Assembly (NCBI GenBank): GCA_033296725.1
Contig: MU857637.1
Coordinates: forward strand, 165,683 to 229,682
Direction: 5' to 3'
Length of the DNA: 64,000 nt
DNA from: Corynascus novoguineensis
Lineage: Eukaryota > Ascomycota > Sordariomycetes > Sordariales > Chaetomiaceae
Part shown: one piece after another, positions 23,682 to 35,460 of the stretch
Position numbering within the stretch: the stretch's first letter is position 1
How the letters are laid out: each line of letters starts with the position of its first letter
Made by a program: the position numbers and the translations under genes
Notes under the pieces: generated by a model
The model's database searches: none
Told to the model about the DNA's origin: nothing
Seen by the model: only the letters and a program-made list of their open reading frames with translations

Positions 23682-26600
23682 TCAGTGCAGCTTCTCCTTC
23701 AGATACACCACCGCCGCGTATCCGGCACAGCAGCCCCTGCTCATGTTATGCTGGCACCAAGGGCATTTGACCATGGTCGTGATAGCCCCCGAGATGCCCA
23801 GCAACTTGTCCTCCACCACGGCATCCGGCTTGGCCATGCATTCATAGAGTTTGGACGGCATGTCGTGGTAAAACTTGCAACTGCAGCACTCGACGAAGAT
23901 CTTGGCCACCGGCGCCGCCGTCGCCGCCACCGCTGATCGCGCCGGCATGCCCGCCTGCAGCTGCATGTGCTTCGGGATGGCCGAGAGGACAGGAGGCCGG
24001 TCAGATCCCGAAGATTTCGGTTGCTTCAGAATCGAGATCGGCGCTGTCGTCCCGGACGGTCGGCTCGACGGGGTGGAGGCTCTCGACGTTGAGCCAGATG
24101 CTAACGAAGGGGCTGGCCCCGAGTCCGTTCGAGGCTGTGTTGATGGTCTCGTGGGAACTTGGTGAATTGGGCTGGGGAGTGAGATCGGAGATGGTGGCCC
24201 AGTCGAGGCCGGCATCTCGCCCAGCATTGAATGGGCCTTGGCGACTTCCGAGAAATCAGCAAAGTAAGGGTTGTTGGAAAGCAGATAGTCGGGGGTCGCA
24301 GCTTCTGGGGAAATAGACCGGAAAGATGGGACTTCAAAGCTGGCCGAGAAGACAGAGCTCGGTATCCACTCGCGCTGCGGATTACCAAGAGCAAAGGGGG
24401 CTTCATCTTCATCCATCCGCCCTCTCAGATCCGATACCATTTCTGACACCCCCGGGCCCGTGTGGTTTTGTTGTTGAACATCCTGCTCATACATCTCCCG
24501 GGTACCCTCTCTCGTCCCGCTCCCTTCCTTGTCCGTGTTCGTTCGGTGTTTTGTTCCCCTCAGCTTTGACGACCCTTTGCTCCTCGGTGCGCCTGCACTG
24601 TCTTCGGATACTCTTCCTCCATGCCGCGTTGTTTCGTTACCCTCCTGTCGCTGCTCCGACGGCAAGGAAGGAGGCGCAGCTTGTGGCTCGTCGGGCGAAC
24701 TCTTGCTCCGTTTGCGAGACCGCGGGGGCGGCACAATTACGGGCTCGGCGTCTTCGACATTGATATGGGACCTCGATACCGCTCTTATGGGCCGCGGCTG
24801 CTCCAGTTTCGCCTGGGGCTGCCGCGTGTTCTTTGATTGCTCCTGCTCGGTAACGTTCACGCTATCAAGGTTGGAAACCGTTGTCATGAAAGATTGCGCG
24901 TCACCGTCAGCATCAAAAGGTAATGCCGTTCTACTCCACCGGTCTTCGTGTTCCACTTCGACACTCCCCCGTGCTTCCGGGGCGCCGGCACGAGGTGTGC
25001 TCGACTTGCTGGAATCCAACGACTGATGCAGCGTCCTTTCGTCGTCAAAAACCCCAGCACGCTCGCCATTGTTCCTTGTGCGCTCGTTCGTGGCCAGCAG
25101 AACATCCTTTGCTGACTGCGGCCGTGAGGTGTCTGGTGTTATGGTTGGCGACGGGAGCTGCGACCCATCCTCACAGGCAGACGACGATGAGGAGCCCTCA
25201 GAAGCTCGGGTATTTCCATTGGGGCCCGTCTCAGCTGGCTTCGCTTGATCAACGGGCGCCACTTCTGTTTTTGGAGTCTGCGACACATCAATAAGTAACT
25301 CGATCTTGAAGACGTTTGGATCGGAGAGAAGAACGTACCGAAGTAGTTTCCGAGACAACCTTTGACCGCGCTGCTTTTCTCTCGGCGCGAGCGGACGCCC
25401 GTGAGTGCATAAGAGCGCGTAGCCTGTAGTATGGTGGCAAAGGAACAGATGGCCTTAAACCCTCCACGGGCTTTTGTTGATTCCCGACGGATCTGGGCAT
25501 AGCGGCCATTGCGGAATCCTTCGAGTCCCGGACTTCCCTCCCGTGACTGCTCAGTTCTGAGCCGGCCATCGAGAAGGTGTTTGAACTGATAGAACTCCGT
25601 GGAGGCGAGGGCCTTTCCGAGGTTGCTGACTGGGTCATTTCGCGAGAAATAGCGGTCCCAGAGTCCGGAGGTCGCTCATGCTCGTGTAACCGAACGGAGT
25701 TCTCCACTCCATTGGGGGAAGGAGACATACTTCCGGTGGGTTTTGTGCCGTTAATGCCAGAGGAGTACGGAATCGCTTTGAAGGTCAAGTAATCGGCCTG
25801 TCCCGAGGAGGAGGGCGTCTTCATCCCCACGAGTTTCATTGCCGCAGACTTAGCTTCCTGTGTCAGAGATGAGCGCCTGGTGTGCTGAGAATGCCCGGAA
25901 CTAGAACTGGATGGCGGATAGTGTTGAGCAATCTTGACAAACAGCTGCTCGTCGGCAAAACCGGCCATGGCCCGTTCTGCTGCCTGTACCCTCTGCTGAT
26001 GTACATATCCATTGCGACGAGGTCCTTCTACTCTTGGAGATCCAGACAGCGTCTCCTGGGAGTTGTTGGCGCTTGCTAACCCCTGCGACAGAGAGTTGCC
26101 TCGGTGCCCAGAAGGGGACATGTGCCGCACCTTTGGGGTCTTCGAAGCTGAGGGTGGAAACGCGTCGCGTGAGGATTGCTTCTCATTTTGTGAAGAAACA
26201 GCTGGGGTTGCTTCCTGACTGGGAAGCCCAGGTCCTTCCGACGCGAACCCGTTCACTTCCTGTCGTCGGTGGTGGTAACCATTGTCACGAGATGGACGTG
26301 GGTTTGCTGAAGGGCTCCCTGCGCTATCGGCTCGCCGTGCATTGGAGCTCGAACTAGAGAGGACTTCGGTCACAGCGGGTCGATGCCGCTGAATTTGTTG
26401 AACGTCATCAGCAGAAACTGTCCTCCCAACCTCCTCCGGTCGATGAAATGATTGAGCACTCTGCACCCCGCGCCGACCAAGGAGTACTGGGTCTGACATG
26501 GAGCGATCTGCGGCAGTCAATGCCAAAGATCGAGATTCCCTGTTGGTTGTCGCTGGCGGCCGTGGCGGTGGTGCTTTGCTTAGTCTTGTGATGTTTCGCT

Positions 26601-27362
26601 TCTTTGCCGCTTTGGCTTCCTTTTCAGCCCGCTCCTTCTCTTTCTTTCGACGCTCGGCCTCGAGCTTCTTGTCCTTCTTTCTTTGCCCATAGCCCTCCCA
26701 ACTGGGTGACTGGCAAATTGACGACTGTTCTGATTTGCCATCCTCCTCGTCCTCCTCCTCATCCTCGTCTTCCTCGGATTCTTCCTCTGGCGCGAGAAAT
26801 TTGACCTGCTTTTGGGACGGCTCACTATATGTTGGGGTGCCGCTATCCGTCTCCTCGCTGTCCTCATCCTCTGCTTCCCACTCCTCTGGCCGACTGCGGC
26901 CCTCGCTGTTGGCCGCTTGAGGGATTGCGAGAGACAGCGCGGGTGGGATGGCGGGGCGTCGCGTTGGATTAACCATGAGGAACTGTTCTTTTGGAAACGA
27001 GGACTCAGGGCGCTCTGGCCGGGGTGATGGGCCGTCTCTGAGCTGGGCTGTGAATTGAGATGAGGAAAGGAGGGATGGCGAGGCTCGCGACTGCTCTGTC
27101 TGTTGAAGTTGCGAAGGCAATGTTAGAGACACATGGCCCCGCTTGACAACCTGTAAGGGAAGCAATCAAACATGGACCACGCCTTAAGCAAGCAGTGTGT
27201 CCAGAAGGGCGAATTGGGTACACGCACCTTGTACTTCTTTTCTAATTCCACCATTCGCTGGAAGCTGCTGGATTTAAGCAAGTCTTCGGTTCGCCGTTCA
27301 ACCTCGGCCATCGCCGACTTGGGCATTGCCCCAACGGCGTAAGGGGAGAATAGGATGTCCAT
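23682..27362 (-). CDS. Large Ser-rich protein with C-terminal Cys module (possible TeaR-like)
   Basis: Three exons on the minus strand, 27228-27362, 25339-27150 and 23682-25277, give 1180 aa. The N-terminus (MDILFSPYAVGAMPKSAMAE, then a short helix) looks conserved. An acidic run (about residues 168-190) is followed by a Lys/Glu/Ala helix likely to be coiled coil (about 203-231). The centre is disordered and Ser/Pro-rich. The last 74 residues form a compact module: CCSC at 1113-1116, Cys 1129, CPWC at 1154-1157 and CC at 1165-1166, ending YLKEKLH. I recall similar Pezizomycotina proteins being annotated as TeaA receptor/TeaR, but no C-terminal CaaX box is present here, so that label is weak. 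The Cys pattern suggests metal binding. Gene structure is well supported; function is unknown. Confidence 0.75.
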
Positions 27363-30300
27363 AGCAACCGAGACAGGGATGGACCAAAAGGCGAATGGAA
27401 GCTTAATAAATACAACCCCGGCGTACTCGGCGGAGGGAATTCTCGGATGAAAGAGATCGAGTGCAACTTGAGAACAAAATACGGACCCCAGCTCGTACGC
27501 AGTGGGCTAAGCAAAACGACAAAGGTGGGCCATGAAGGCGGAGTGACGATGTATGGTCATGTAAACCTCGCGGTCTCGGGTGCTCCGTGTTTGCATCCGG
27601 GGGTGGGTTTGGAGGGGGTGTGAGCAAAGGGGGAGGAGAGGTAAAGCTAGGTGCAGTGGTTTGTATGTAATGTTTGAACCCTGGCCCTTGTTGGCGACAG
27701 CGCTCGATTCCGGGCAAGGGACTATGATCTCCCGCGGCTGGCGAAGCAACCTGCAAGTGTCTGAAATTCGGGCGCGCGTAGCCGCAGCTCGTGGGTGAAT
27801 GCACCGCGGGTGTTTGGGGCCGCGGGTAAAATGCCCTCCCTGTCTTCCTCCGCCCGGCCTTCATCCGGTGGCGAGCTCACTTGCAGGTCATAGTCCTGAT
27901 GGCCTTTATTACATACATGAGACCGTTCCGCCGGGGGTGGGATCTTCGGGAGCTGCCTTGCCCTGATGCTCAACCTGGGGGGGGAAATCATCTCGCAACC
28001 TGTGGCGCGCTTGCGCTCGCTGCGACCCGAAAGCGAACTGAAGCCGAGCACATGCATCAGGCGGCCCTTGGCCAGGCACTCCACTGCGCTGGCAAATACC
28101 CTGAAAATAATATAAAAATACATGGCTTCAAATAGAAAAGCTCATGGGGACGCGACACAGCAGATAAGTCGTGCATTTCTACCGGTGCAGTTGCGAAATG
28201 TATTGGTGCTAGTCAGGAACGGCGGCTGCAAAGACAACACGAGACCTTTGTCGGTAGCAGCCAGTCAACGCTTCAAAACTAGGTACCGAATCCCAGTTTC
28301 GGGCCGCTGGACACGGTCCCCCGCAGCTCTGTGTGAGGTGAGCCGTGTTCGCGTTTGAATCTCTTCCATTGAGGTGCCACAGTCCTAGCTGTTCCGGAGA
28401 ATGGCAAGGTGATCCAGAGGCTTGAGAAGGGTTACGCGAAGTCGGGAGGTGCAGAAACGAGGAAGCCAAGAAGAAGTGTAAGACCGAAGAACCCGGAAAA
28501 ATTTAGAATGGAAAACTCTCGTCATCTGAATCAAGACGAGTCAACTGCACAAACAGAGACTCTCTTGAACAGGAAGGCAGAGATGAGGTTGGATGCAAGG
28601 AGCCCAAACAAATGGGAAGTTGCCAGGGCCTGAGCCGCCTTCTTGTCCCGCCGGGACCCTTGCGACTAGTGTAGCGAGTGGAACCCCCTGTTAAAGTAGC
28701 GTTCCTATGAAAAAGCCCGGATATCTTCCTCTGCCCAGCAACTCACTTCCTGATCGTTTCCAAAGTTGCGGCACAAGCTTCTTTGCCCAGCGTCAATCGC
28801 CGCCGCCAAGCGACCAGGCTACCTTGGCTCAGGCTGGGCATCTTGTCAGGCACAGACGGTCCGTTGCTTGGGAGCATCGTCTCTTCACGGAGTGACAGTG
28901 CCTTCATCGGTACTTTCAGGTTACCTTCCAAGTTTAGCGAGGGCGCAGCGAGGTGTCGCTTCAATCGAAATCGCTCTGACGGCATCGCGAGCAATTATCA
29001 CCCAAGTACACCTCGCCTTCACATTCCACCGAGGCTAGAACACACCCGGCACCTGTAGGGTACGCAAAACGGTCCTAAAGTGGTACTGGGCATCTTCTTT
29101 CGTCAACGGCTCTCCTTTCCGGGTTTTCAAGTACCAATTGTGCCGTCTCTCGATCAAAATTCTGTTACCCTACCAGGTTCCGCAAGAGTCCAGACCCAGG
29201 AACGAGGACGACGACAGGGCCGATGGCGATATCTCGACGCAACAGCACCGTTACCGTATGCGGGAAGATTTGGGGCCCTTCAAAGCCACTTGTTCATTGG
29301 CTTCACGTTGTATTTTATGTTTTTCCTACTTCATTTTCTATTCTTTCACTGCTTGTTTCTATCCTTGATTTTCTCCTCTTTTTTTTTGGTCTTCAACCTG
29401 GTTTCCCTGTTCCTTACATTTCTTTCTTTTTTTTTTTTCGCCTACGTTTTACTACGAAGGTAATCTTCCTTCTAATAGTTGATTTCTCTACGTTCTTTCT
29501 CCACTTCTCTTTATTCTCTTTCCTTTCACAACCTCATTTTGTAGAGGTGTATTCGGTGTAACTACAAGCACGGAGTATACAAGTAGTATAACTGATCATT
29601 ACAAGCATATGGCAACAAGGGTGTGGCTGTCTGTTGTCGCCCCTGACACCGCACCCACCAAAAAAACGATGGAACCTTGGCATGTTCGGCAAGGGGAGCT
29701 CCAAGTGCCTGCCCAGAAGTCTCACACGAAGCGCGAGCGGTTCGCAGCTTGGCTGGCTGTAAGCGCACGAAGTAGCTCCAGCTCTTGGTTGAACACAGCT
29801 CAAAGCCAATCTCCGAAACACCATTAGCATGCGACACTGAGGAAGCGGGCGGTTTTGACACATGCGCTTCTGCTTCGGCACCCGTTCGATGCGACGCTAC
29901 ACTGTGCCCTCGTTGTTCTCTCGCGCAAACTGAGCATGGGCAGTTGCTCGGCGGTTCTGCCAGCTTCTTGATTGAGCCTCGAGTCAGCAGCAGCAAAGAC
30001 TAGCAGTCAGCCGTTCTCGGTACTCAGCGACACCACCCGTCATTGTTCCGGTGATGGCTCGGGATTCTGGCACGGGTTGCCGAGTTGGCCCTGGTGTCTT
30101 CAAGGCGTCCCGTTCAACGAAACACAAAGTACTAACCACCCAGCAATTTTCTCCCAACATGTGGAAATAAAACCCCCCGTTACAGCGAGCATCCGGACCC
30201 TCGGAATGGTGCTATTGTCCCGCTCAAAGGAATACTCATATATTGAGGGTTACGCGTCCAACTCCAAGATTTCCATTCTTTTCCAGCCCCCCATCTCTCT

Positions 30301-30875
30301 CCTTTGCGTCTTCCGCCATTTCTTGTCTGCCACCTGGGCACGACGACACCGGATCCGATTGCCATTGGTTCTACCGACAGGCGCCAGCCCCATGGGGAAC
30401 AACTTGCGCTGCTATTCTCGATGTAGCTGGGGGCAGTTAATATAGGCGACTCAGCCGGCAATCGGCAACCAACAAATATGGATCGAGCCTTCTTGGTTCT
30501 GCCGGTTTTATTGACTTGGTTCTCCACTGTGCCGGCTGCTCTGCATCTACTGCCAACACTACAACTGTAGGTCGCAGGATCGGCACTCCTGTACCAAGAA
30601 ATGTTCCCGCTTTTCCACGTTGCGTTTATTGCACTGTCGCAATACAGGCGTCGCTTGCTAACGTGCTGTGTGTGTGCTCTAGAACCTGTACCACGATCAA
30701 GGCATCCCAAAGCCCGATGTCGCGCCCGACTCTCCGGGCGCTACGGCGCGCTTGCCGCTCTTAGGATTGCGAGCATCCCGCATAGATCGTTCGGCAGACG
30801 GGCATTCCATTGCTGGCCTTGCGAGCCAGGAACCCATCAAATGATGGCACACTCTGGACTGCTCGAGGCGGACAT
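27363..30875. other. Large intergenic region, no supported gene
   Basis: Open frames are short, mutually overlapping and without domain signatures. The left end should be the promoter of the minus-strand Ser-rich protein gene and the right end the 3' region of the PAF-acetylhydrolase-like gene. A T/C-rich tract spans about 29315-29545. Nothing else was recognised. Confidence 0.5.
29315..29545 (+). repeat. T/C-rich low-complexity tract
   Basis: Strongly pyrimidine-biased stretch with several T runs of 8-12. It could be a promoter or leader of an unseen transcript, but no start codon followed by a plausible coding exon is present downstream. Confidence 0.6.
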
Positions 30876-32975
30876 TCAATCATTACGCCTCATATATAGG
30901 TTCACAAAATCAGCTTCTGGGGATCGATGGCACCAGATCTCTCCTTCTCCACTCTGGCTCGCGAAGCCAGCCGGCGAGGCCAGCGATGTGTTCCACTTGA
31001 GCATGCCTCGAAGACGAATAGAGAACTCGTTGGGAATCTTTAACCGGGCTGCGACCCATTTGGCGTCAGGCCGGTGATCAGACACAATGCTGGTTTCGGA
31101 GTCGGCGCTGCGGAGCAGTTGCTCGTCGGGCCAAGCGTCGGCGAACCGGGTTTGAGTCGCGGGTAGAGTTATCTTGAGGAACTCAAGTGCCGAGCGTACC
31201 GTGAGGTATATGGCGCGCTCAGGGTTCACGAGGGTCTTCATGAGAAGCGACATCCAATTTGGATAAAGAATGGCGAAGTCGGTTTGGGACAGGTGTGTCG
31301 ATCCCGGGATCGTCGTCATCCAAGAGAGCGTGCCGGCCGCCCGGGCCTCCTTGCAGACCTGCTCGATGCAGTCAAAATTCTCGGCCCAGTGCATAAAGGC
31401 CTCGCTGCCAATGGAGAGGACCGGCTTGTGAACCAATTTCTGCTCGGTACATTCCGGCGTGGCGGGGCCCCACGGGTCGAGCAAGATGCCTTGGTTGATC
31501 CAAGAAAGCCTGTCGGATCTCAGAGCTTGAACTGTTGTCGCGCCGCCAAAAGAATGCCCCATCATGGTGACGCTTTTCACGTCTATTCGATCACGCCACT
31601 CCTGCCATTCTATACCGTCAAGACCAAGTGAGCTAGAGCCGACGTTGTTCGCTTTCCGAAGGTTATCCCGCCGTACCGTGTGCCCTTTCCCGCTGTTTAT
31701 CAAACCTAGAACATAAAACGCCTCCTCGATTTCGGCTAGCCTCATCTCGATCTGAGCCCCACGCAGCTCCTTGTCTACACCGTCGGGGTTATTGGGGGAC
31801 GTATCCTGAGCGTTGCCTTTGGGGAAGAGGTAGTCGATCTTGTAGGACGTCTTAACCCCTCCATCCTTTCGTTGCCGCTTGAGTGGCTTCTTTTCGTTCT
31901 CCGGCAGCCCCGCCGTCTTGTCGAGCCCCTGGCTCTTCAAATCTTCGCCCTTGCCAGCCCTGTTGACGAAGGTTCGCGCTCCGCTTCCGTCGCGGTGCTC
32001 CATGGCAACCACGACCAAGCCAAAGCTGGCGAGCTCGCCACAGATGGAGCTGTACAGCGTCCGCGAGCCGCCTAGGCCGTGACTGAAGATAACAACGGGG
32101 AATCGCGGTGGCTCGTTGTGCTCCCTCTTCCCTATTCCATCTCGACTTTTTCTTCGTTTTTTCTCGTCTTTATCCACCTTCTTCGTCTCTGTTTTCCTTT
32201 CCTTTCCCGTATTTTTTCCTTGTTCATTTTCGATTTTGTTTTCCAAATCTTTGTTGAATTCTTTTTCCATCTCGCCTTCCCCGCCCTTTTCTTTCTCATA
32301 GTCCTTCCCATCTTCCTTTTCTTTCGCCCCTTCGTCCCCATCCACCAGTGTCTCGGCGCTCTCGTAATTGCTGACAACGGTGCCGTGATGATCTGCCCCG
32401 GCCGTGTCGGGCCACCGGCTGGATAGCTTGGCGTTCCGGTAGGCGGGCAGCTTGGTGAACATACTCGTTACGGCCACGTATGCGGTGACAGGCCAGCGTG
32501 GGACGCTGAGGAACCTGGCGTAGCCCTTGCATGTCGAAGCGCGAGGACGGGGGAGCCAGGGAACGCGCGAGAGTGGTCTCCTTCGTGTCGGCCTGAGTGC
32601 ACTGGCGCCATCACGTTGTTTTTCCCCTCCCGGGTCCGTTCTCTGTGTGTTGTTGAATGACTGCATTTTTGGCCTCGATCTCTTGTCCTCATCAAGCGAA
32701 GAAGGTATAAGTCTGCCATTGCTGTTGTTATTGTTGTTGTACGAGTTCGAATCTTGCCGGACTTCGGCCGGGTAGTACACAGCAAAGAGCACCGTGTCGA
32801 GCTTGAGCGCGAACTCGTTGTTACGCTTGATGTGCGGAGAAAAAGGGCGTGGCTCTCGCGCGGGCAGTTCTATTTCGAGGAAACCGACTGGGTAGGGCCC
32901 TGTGTAAGGGGGTAGGGAATGCTGCACATGATCGCGGAGGGAGCGTGGAGGGGAAGTGGGTGGTGGTTTCGGCAT
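30876..32975 (-). CDS. PAF-acetylhydrolase-like phospholipase
   Basis: Alpha/beta hydrolase of the platelet-activating-factor acetylhydrolase family, expected to cleave short or oxidised sn-2 acyl chains from phospholipids. A single exon of 699 aa. The nucleophile Ser475 sits in GHSFGG, the acid is probably Asp500 in LLDPWG and the base His561 in GSTHLSQTDF. FPVVIFSHGLGGSR (about 292-305) supplies the oxyanion strand, and NEFALKLDTVLFAVYYPA near the N-terminus matches the family start. A Lys/Glu-rich insertion of about 75 residues (about 213-288) separates the N-terminal part from the core. There is no signal peptide. The start follows a stop-containing leader at 32975. Catalytic assignment is strong; substrate is inferred. 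Confidence 0.9.
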   Translation of the reverse strand: MPKPPPTSPPRSLRDHVQHSLPPYTGPYPVGFLEIELPAREPRPFSPHIKRNNEFALKLDTVLFAVYYPAEVRQDSNSYNNNNNSNGRLIPSSLDEDKRSRPKMQSFNNTQRTDPGGEKQRDGASALRPTRRRPLSRVPWLPRPRASTCKGYARFLSVPRWPVTAYVAVTSMFTKLPAYRNAKLSSRWPDTAGADHHGTVVSNYESAETLVDGDEGAKEKEDGKDYEKEKGGEGEMEKEFNKDLENKIENEQGKNTGKERKTETKKVDKDEKKRRKSRDGIGKREHNEPPRFPVVIFSHGLGGSRTLYSSICGELASFGLVVVAMEHRDGSGARTFVNRAGKGEDLKSQGLDKTAGLPENEKKPLKRQRKDGGVKTSYKIDYLFPKGNAQDTSPNNPDGVDKELRGAQIEMRLAEIEEAFYVLGLINSGKGHTVRRDNLRKANNVGSSSLGLDGIEWQEWRDRIDVKSVTMMGHSFGGATTVQALRSDRLSWINQGILLDPWGPATPECTEQKLVHKPVLSIGSEAFMHWAENFDCIEQVCKEARAAGTLSWMTTIPGSTHLSQTDFAILYPNWMSLLMKTLVNPERAIYLTVRSALEFLKITLPATQTRFADAWPDEQLLRSADSETSIVSDHRPDAKWVAARLKIPNEFSIRLRGMLKWNTSLASPAGFASQSGEGEIWCHRSPEADFVNLYMRRND

Positions 32976-33649
32976 TTTAGCCCTGGCTGTTAGTCTACAA
33001 CTCGCATGAAGGCTTTAGAAAAGAGCAAACTATGAGTTGGGAATAAAGGGGTTATGAGTTGTGGCAGACGGTTATGGAACTTTGTGGACGGTCACTTCTG
33101 GTATTGAATTGTTGTCGGAAGGCAATCTCTCAGCTATGATTTGAAAAGTGACCTCAGATAATTACAGTAGGCGAGTTCCAAGCTCCCGATCAATCCTTGC
33201 TTTCTCCAAACTGCCATAGATTGGGAGATCCAGAATCTGGAAATTGAAAAGATTCGTCTTCGGCTCTGTGCTCTCAACTGGTTGGTGTCATCCAGGTACC
33301 TTCTTATGATGTCATATAAACCGGTCCCTGAAGGCTTTGGTCGATCAACCCACAGCAGTTCGGACGGCGGTTCCACTTGGGCTGCCATTACCTAACTGGC
33401 ACCTTCCAAGCTTTTGAGCTAAGTACATACATACGAGTTTTCATCTCAGTCGTCTGTAGCATAACAGGCAGGATTCGATCAATGTGCAACTTCCAAATTG
33501 GTACACTCGGAAATGATGCAGCATCTGTTTGAGCGTGACAGCAACTCGGTGGCGCACTACAAAGCCAATGCTCCTTCCTTTGCCCTGTTTTCTCGTGCTA
33601 ATCTACTGGTAGTCTGAAGCGAGTCAGAACCTCACGAGATATCACCTGT
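32976..33649. other. Intergenic spacer
   Basis: Between two minus-strand genes: promoter of the phospholipase gene and 3' end of the NmrA-like gene. An 84-codon minus-strand frame (33134-33388) is present but has no homology I recognise. Confidence 0.5.
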
Positions 33650-34782
33650 CTACCAAACGTCCTGGACAGAATCAGCAAGATCCCTGAATTTCCTCGGTGC
33701 CGCACCCGTTATTCTCAGAATCACATCATTTGTCCGGTTCTCAGACCCGGCTCTGATGGGCGTGTCCATGGCGGCGAGCATCTTGGCATATTCCTCTGGG
33801 ATGCCCGACTCCTGGTGCCGCTTTTCGAGCTCGGCTGTCGTCAGGTTGACGTGCACGATTTTCCTGCCGAGAACATCGCTAAGAATTGTTGCAATCTGAG
33901 GCACGTCAGCATACCCCGTTGCAGGATTCGATGATTATGGGATAAGGAATAACCACACGTACGTCCCCGTAGGAGAGCAGGTCGGGGCCCAGGATCAAGT
34001 AATCGGTGTTGTGGGCTCTCTCATCCGTCAAGGTGCGAACCGCAACAGCAGCGATATCGTCGGCAGACACCCAGGGGATCTTGCCATCCCCGGTGGCCGA
34101 ATAGATCTTACCCTCCTCTCGGATGCTCTTCACATGAGCCGCCTGGGTAACAAAATTTTCTAGGACACCACGTCAATACCGACATAAATCAATCATGTTT
34201 TGAACAAGAAGAAAAGGGGGAAAGCGTACGCTGAAACCATGTAGGCCGCAGACAAGCCCACTCCACCTCGCCCCGCTGCCCCAGTTCGTCCAGGTAAGCG
34301 TGCGCCTGGCCCATGGCGGGCCCGCCCTTGTCGAGAGGCGACGCGCTTAGTAGCACGAACCGGCGAACGCGGCCGGCCTCCCGAGCGACGTCAATTAGGT
34401 CGGAGAGGAGACGGTCCGAGTCGACAGAGGTGGGGGCGACGAGAAAGACGGCGGCGATCTGGTGGCCCTGGCCTGGACTGTTGCTGCTGCTGCCTCCCGC
34501 CTTCTCTTCGACAGGGGAAGAAGAAGAGAAGAGAGTGGACCAGGTGTCACGGTTGTGCCAGTCGAAGAAGACGTGTCGTATCTCGCTGGCTTGGTTCTGT
34601 TGGGCGGGTTCTGATGAGCTGCTGCTGTTTCTTTTCTTGTCAAGAGCGGCTCCGTTGCGAGATGCGAGGAGAATTCGGTATTGTTGTGGGGAGGAAGAGA
34701 GCTGCTTGACAACGCGACTGCCCACGGTGCCTGTACCACCCAGCACGAGGATAGTCGGGGTTTGAGAGGAGGCAGACATCAT
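33650..34782 (-). CDS. NmrA-like NAD(P)-binding protein
   Basis: Atypical short-chain dehydrogenase/NmrA-like protein, the group that also includes ergot-pathway festuclavine/agroclavine dehydrogenases. Three exons on the minus strand, 34230-34782, 33963-34159 and 33650-33895, give 331 aa. The Rossmann dinucleotide motif VLGGTGTVGSRVVKQL is near residue 15. The ACLRPTWFQQNFVTQ stretch spans the first splice site and matches the family's WF-x-N-F element, then WVSADDIAAVAVRTL and LLSYGDIATILSDVLGRK follow. A Ser-rich loop (about 50-100) is longer than usual. Two adjacent Met codons could start the protein (34782, 34779). It diverges from the SnoaL-like gene. Whether it is an enzyme or a redox sensor cannot be told from sequence. 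Confidence 0.88.
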
Positions 34783-35460
34783 AACGGTGAGGTGGTTGTT
34801 GACTAAAGAGGTTATCTGAAAGTGTAAGTGTTGCTGTCCCACGGTGAAAGCCTCGATGTTTGCAAATCATCTGACGTTACAGACCTAGGATTTAATGATG
34901 TATATTTATATTTCAGGATGTCGTCCGGCAAACTGCTGTTTGTTCTCGATCAGCTTGTATGTTTCAGGTATCAATAGTGTGTCGTCAAACTCGGGGCAAT
35001 TCAGTCTCTGATGAGCTAATCAAGGTCCAGCCGCAGCCAAGAATCGGTGCATTTACAGCGTAACTGGGCCAATAGAAGACCGCCGTCGGCCGGCGAATTG
35101 CCTGATTCGGTGATTGCATAATAACTCCGGGGCCATAAATCCGGTGAGTCTCCACATACACCGGGATCAGTGGAGATGTGCCGGACGTCGACGGCATTGG
35201 ATAGCGCGGGGGTTCACTGGCGGTTCCGGGGTTGCGAGAGGAGGCGGGGAAGTCAGGCCAGCCGAAGGATTGTTGGCTTATGAATACGGTTGAATTAATG
35301 GACCGACTATGAGGCCAATGCGGCAAAGTGCAGATTGCACGATGAACATGTCGCTTGTTGAGGTACAAATACTTCGAGTCCGGGCGTCACCAGAGGAAGG
35401 ACAACCAGACAACTAGACACTGAGACAGGACGAACTCTCCAAAGTGATCCAGACACAAAG
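34783..35460. promoter_or_regulatory. Shared divergent promoter, NmrA-like / SnoaL-like
   Basis: 678 bp separate two outward-facing genes. An inverted repeat, TCTCCAC at 35149-35155 and GTGGAGA at 35170-35176 with a 14-base spacer holding CCGGG, lies inside. Several CCG/CGG triplets of the kind bound by zinc-cluster regulators occur around 35080-35180. Co-regulation is inferred from the arrangement. Confidence 0.45.

Noticed and set aside
29562..29996. 144-codon minus-strand frame
   Set aside because: No recognisable motif, no splice partners, and surrounded by stop-rich sequence.
33134..33388. 84-codon minus-strand frame beginning MAAQVEPPSELLW
   Set aside because: It looks slightly protein-like, but has no domain, and lies where the 3' flank of one gene meets the promoter of another; evidence is too thin to call.
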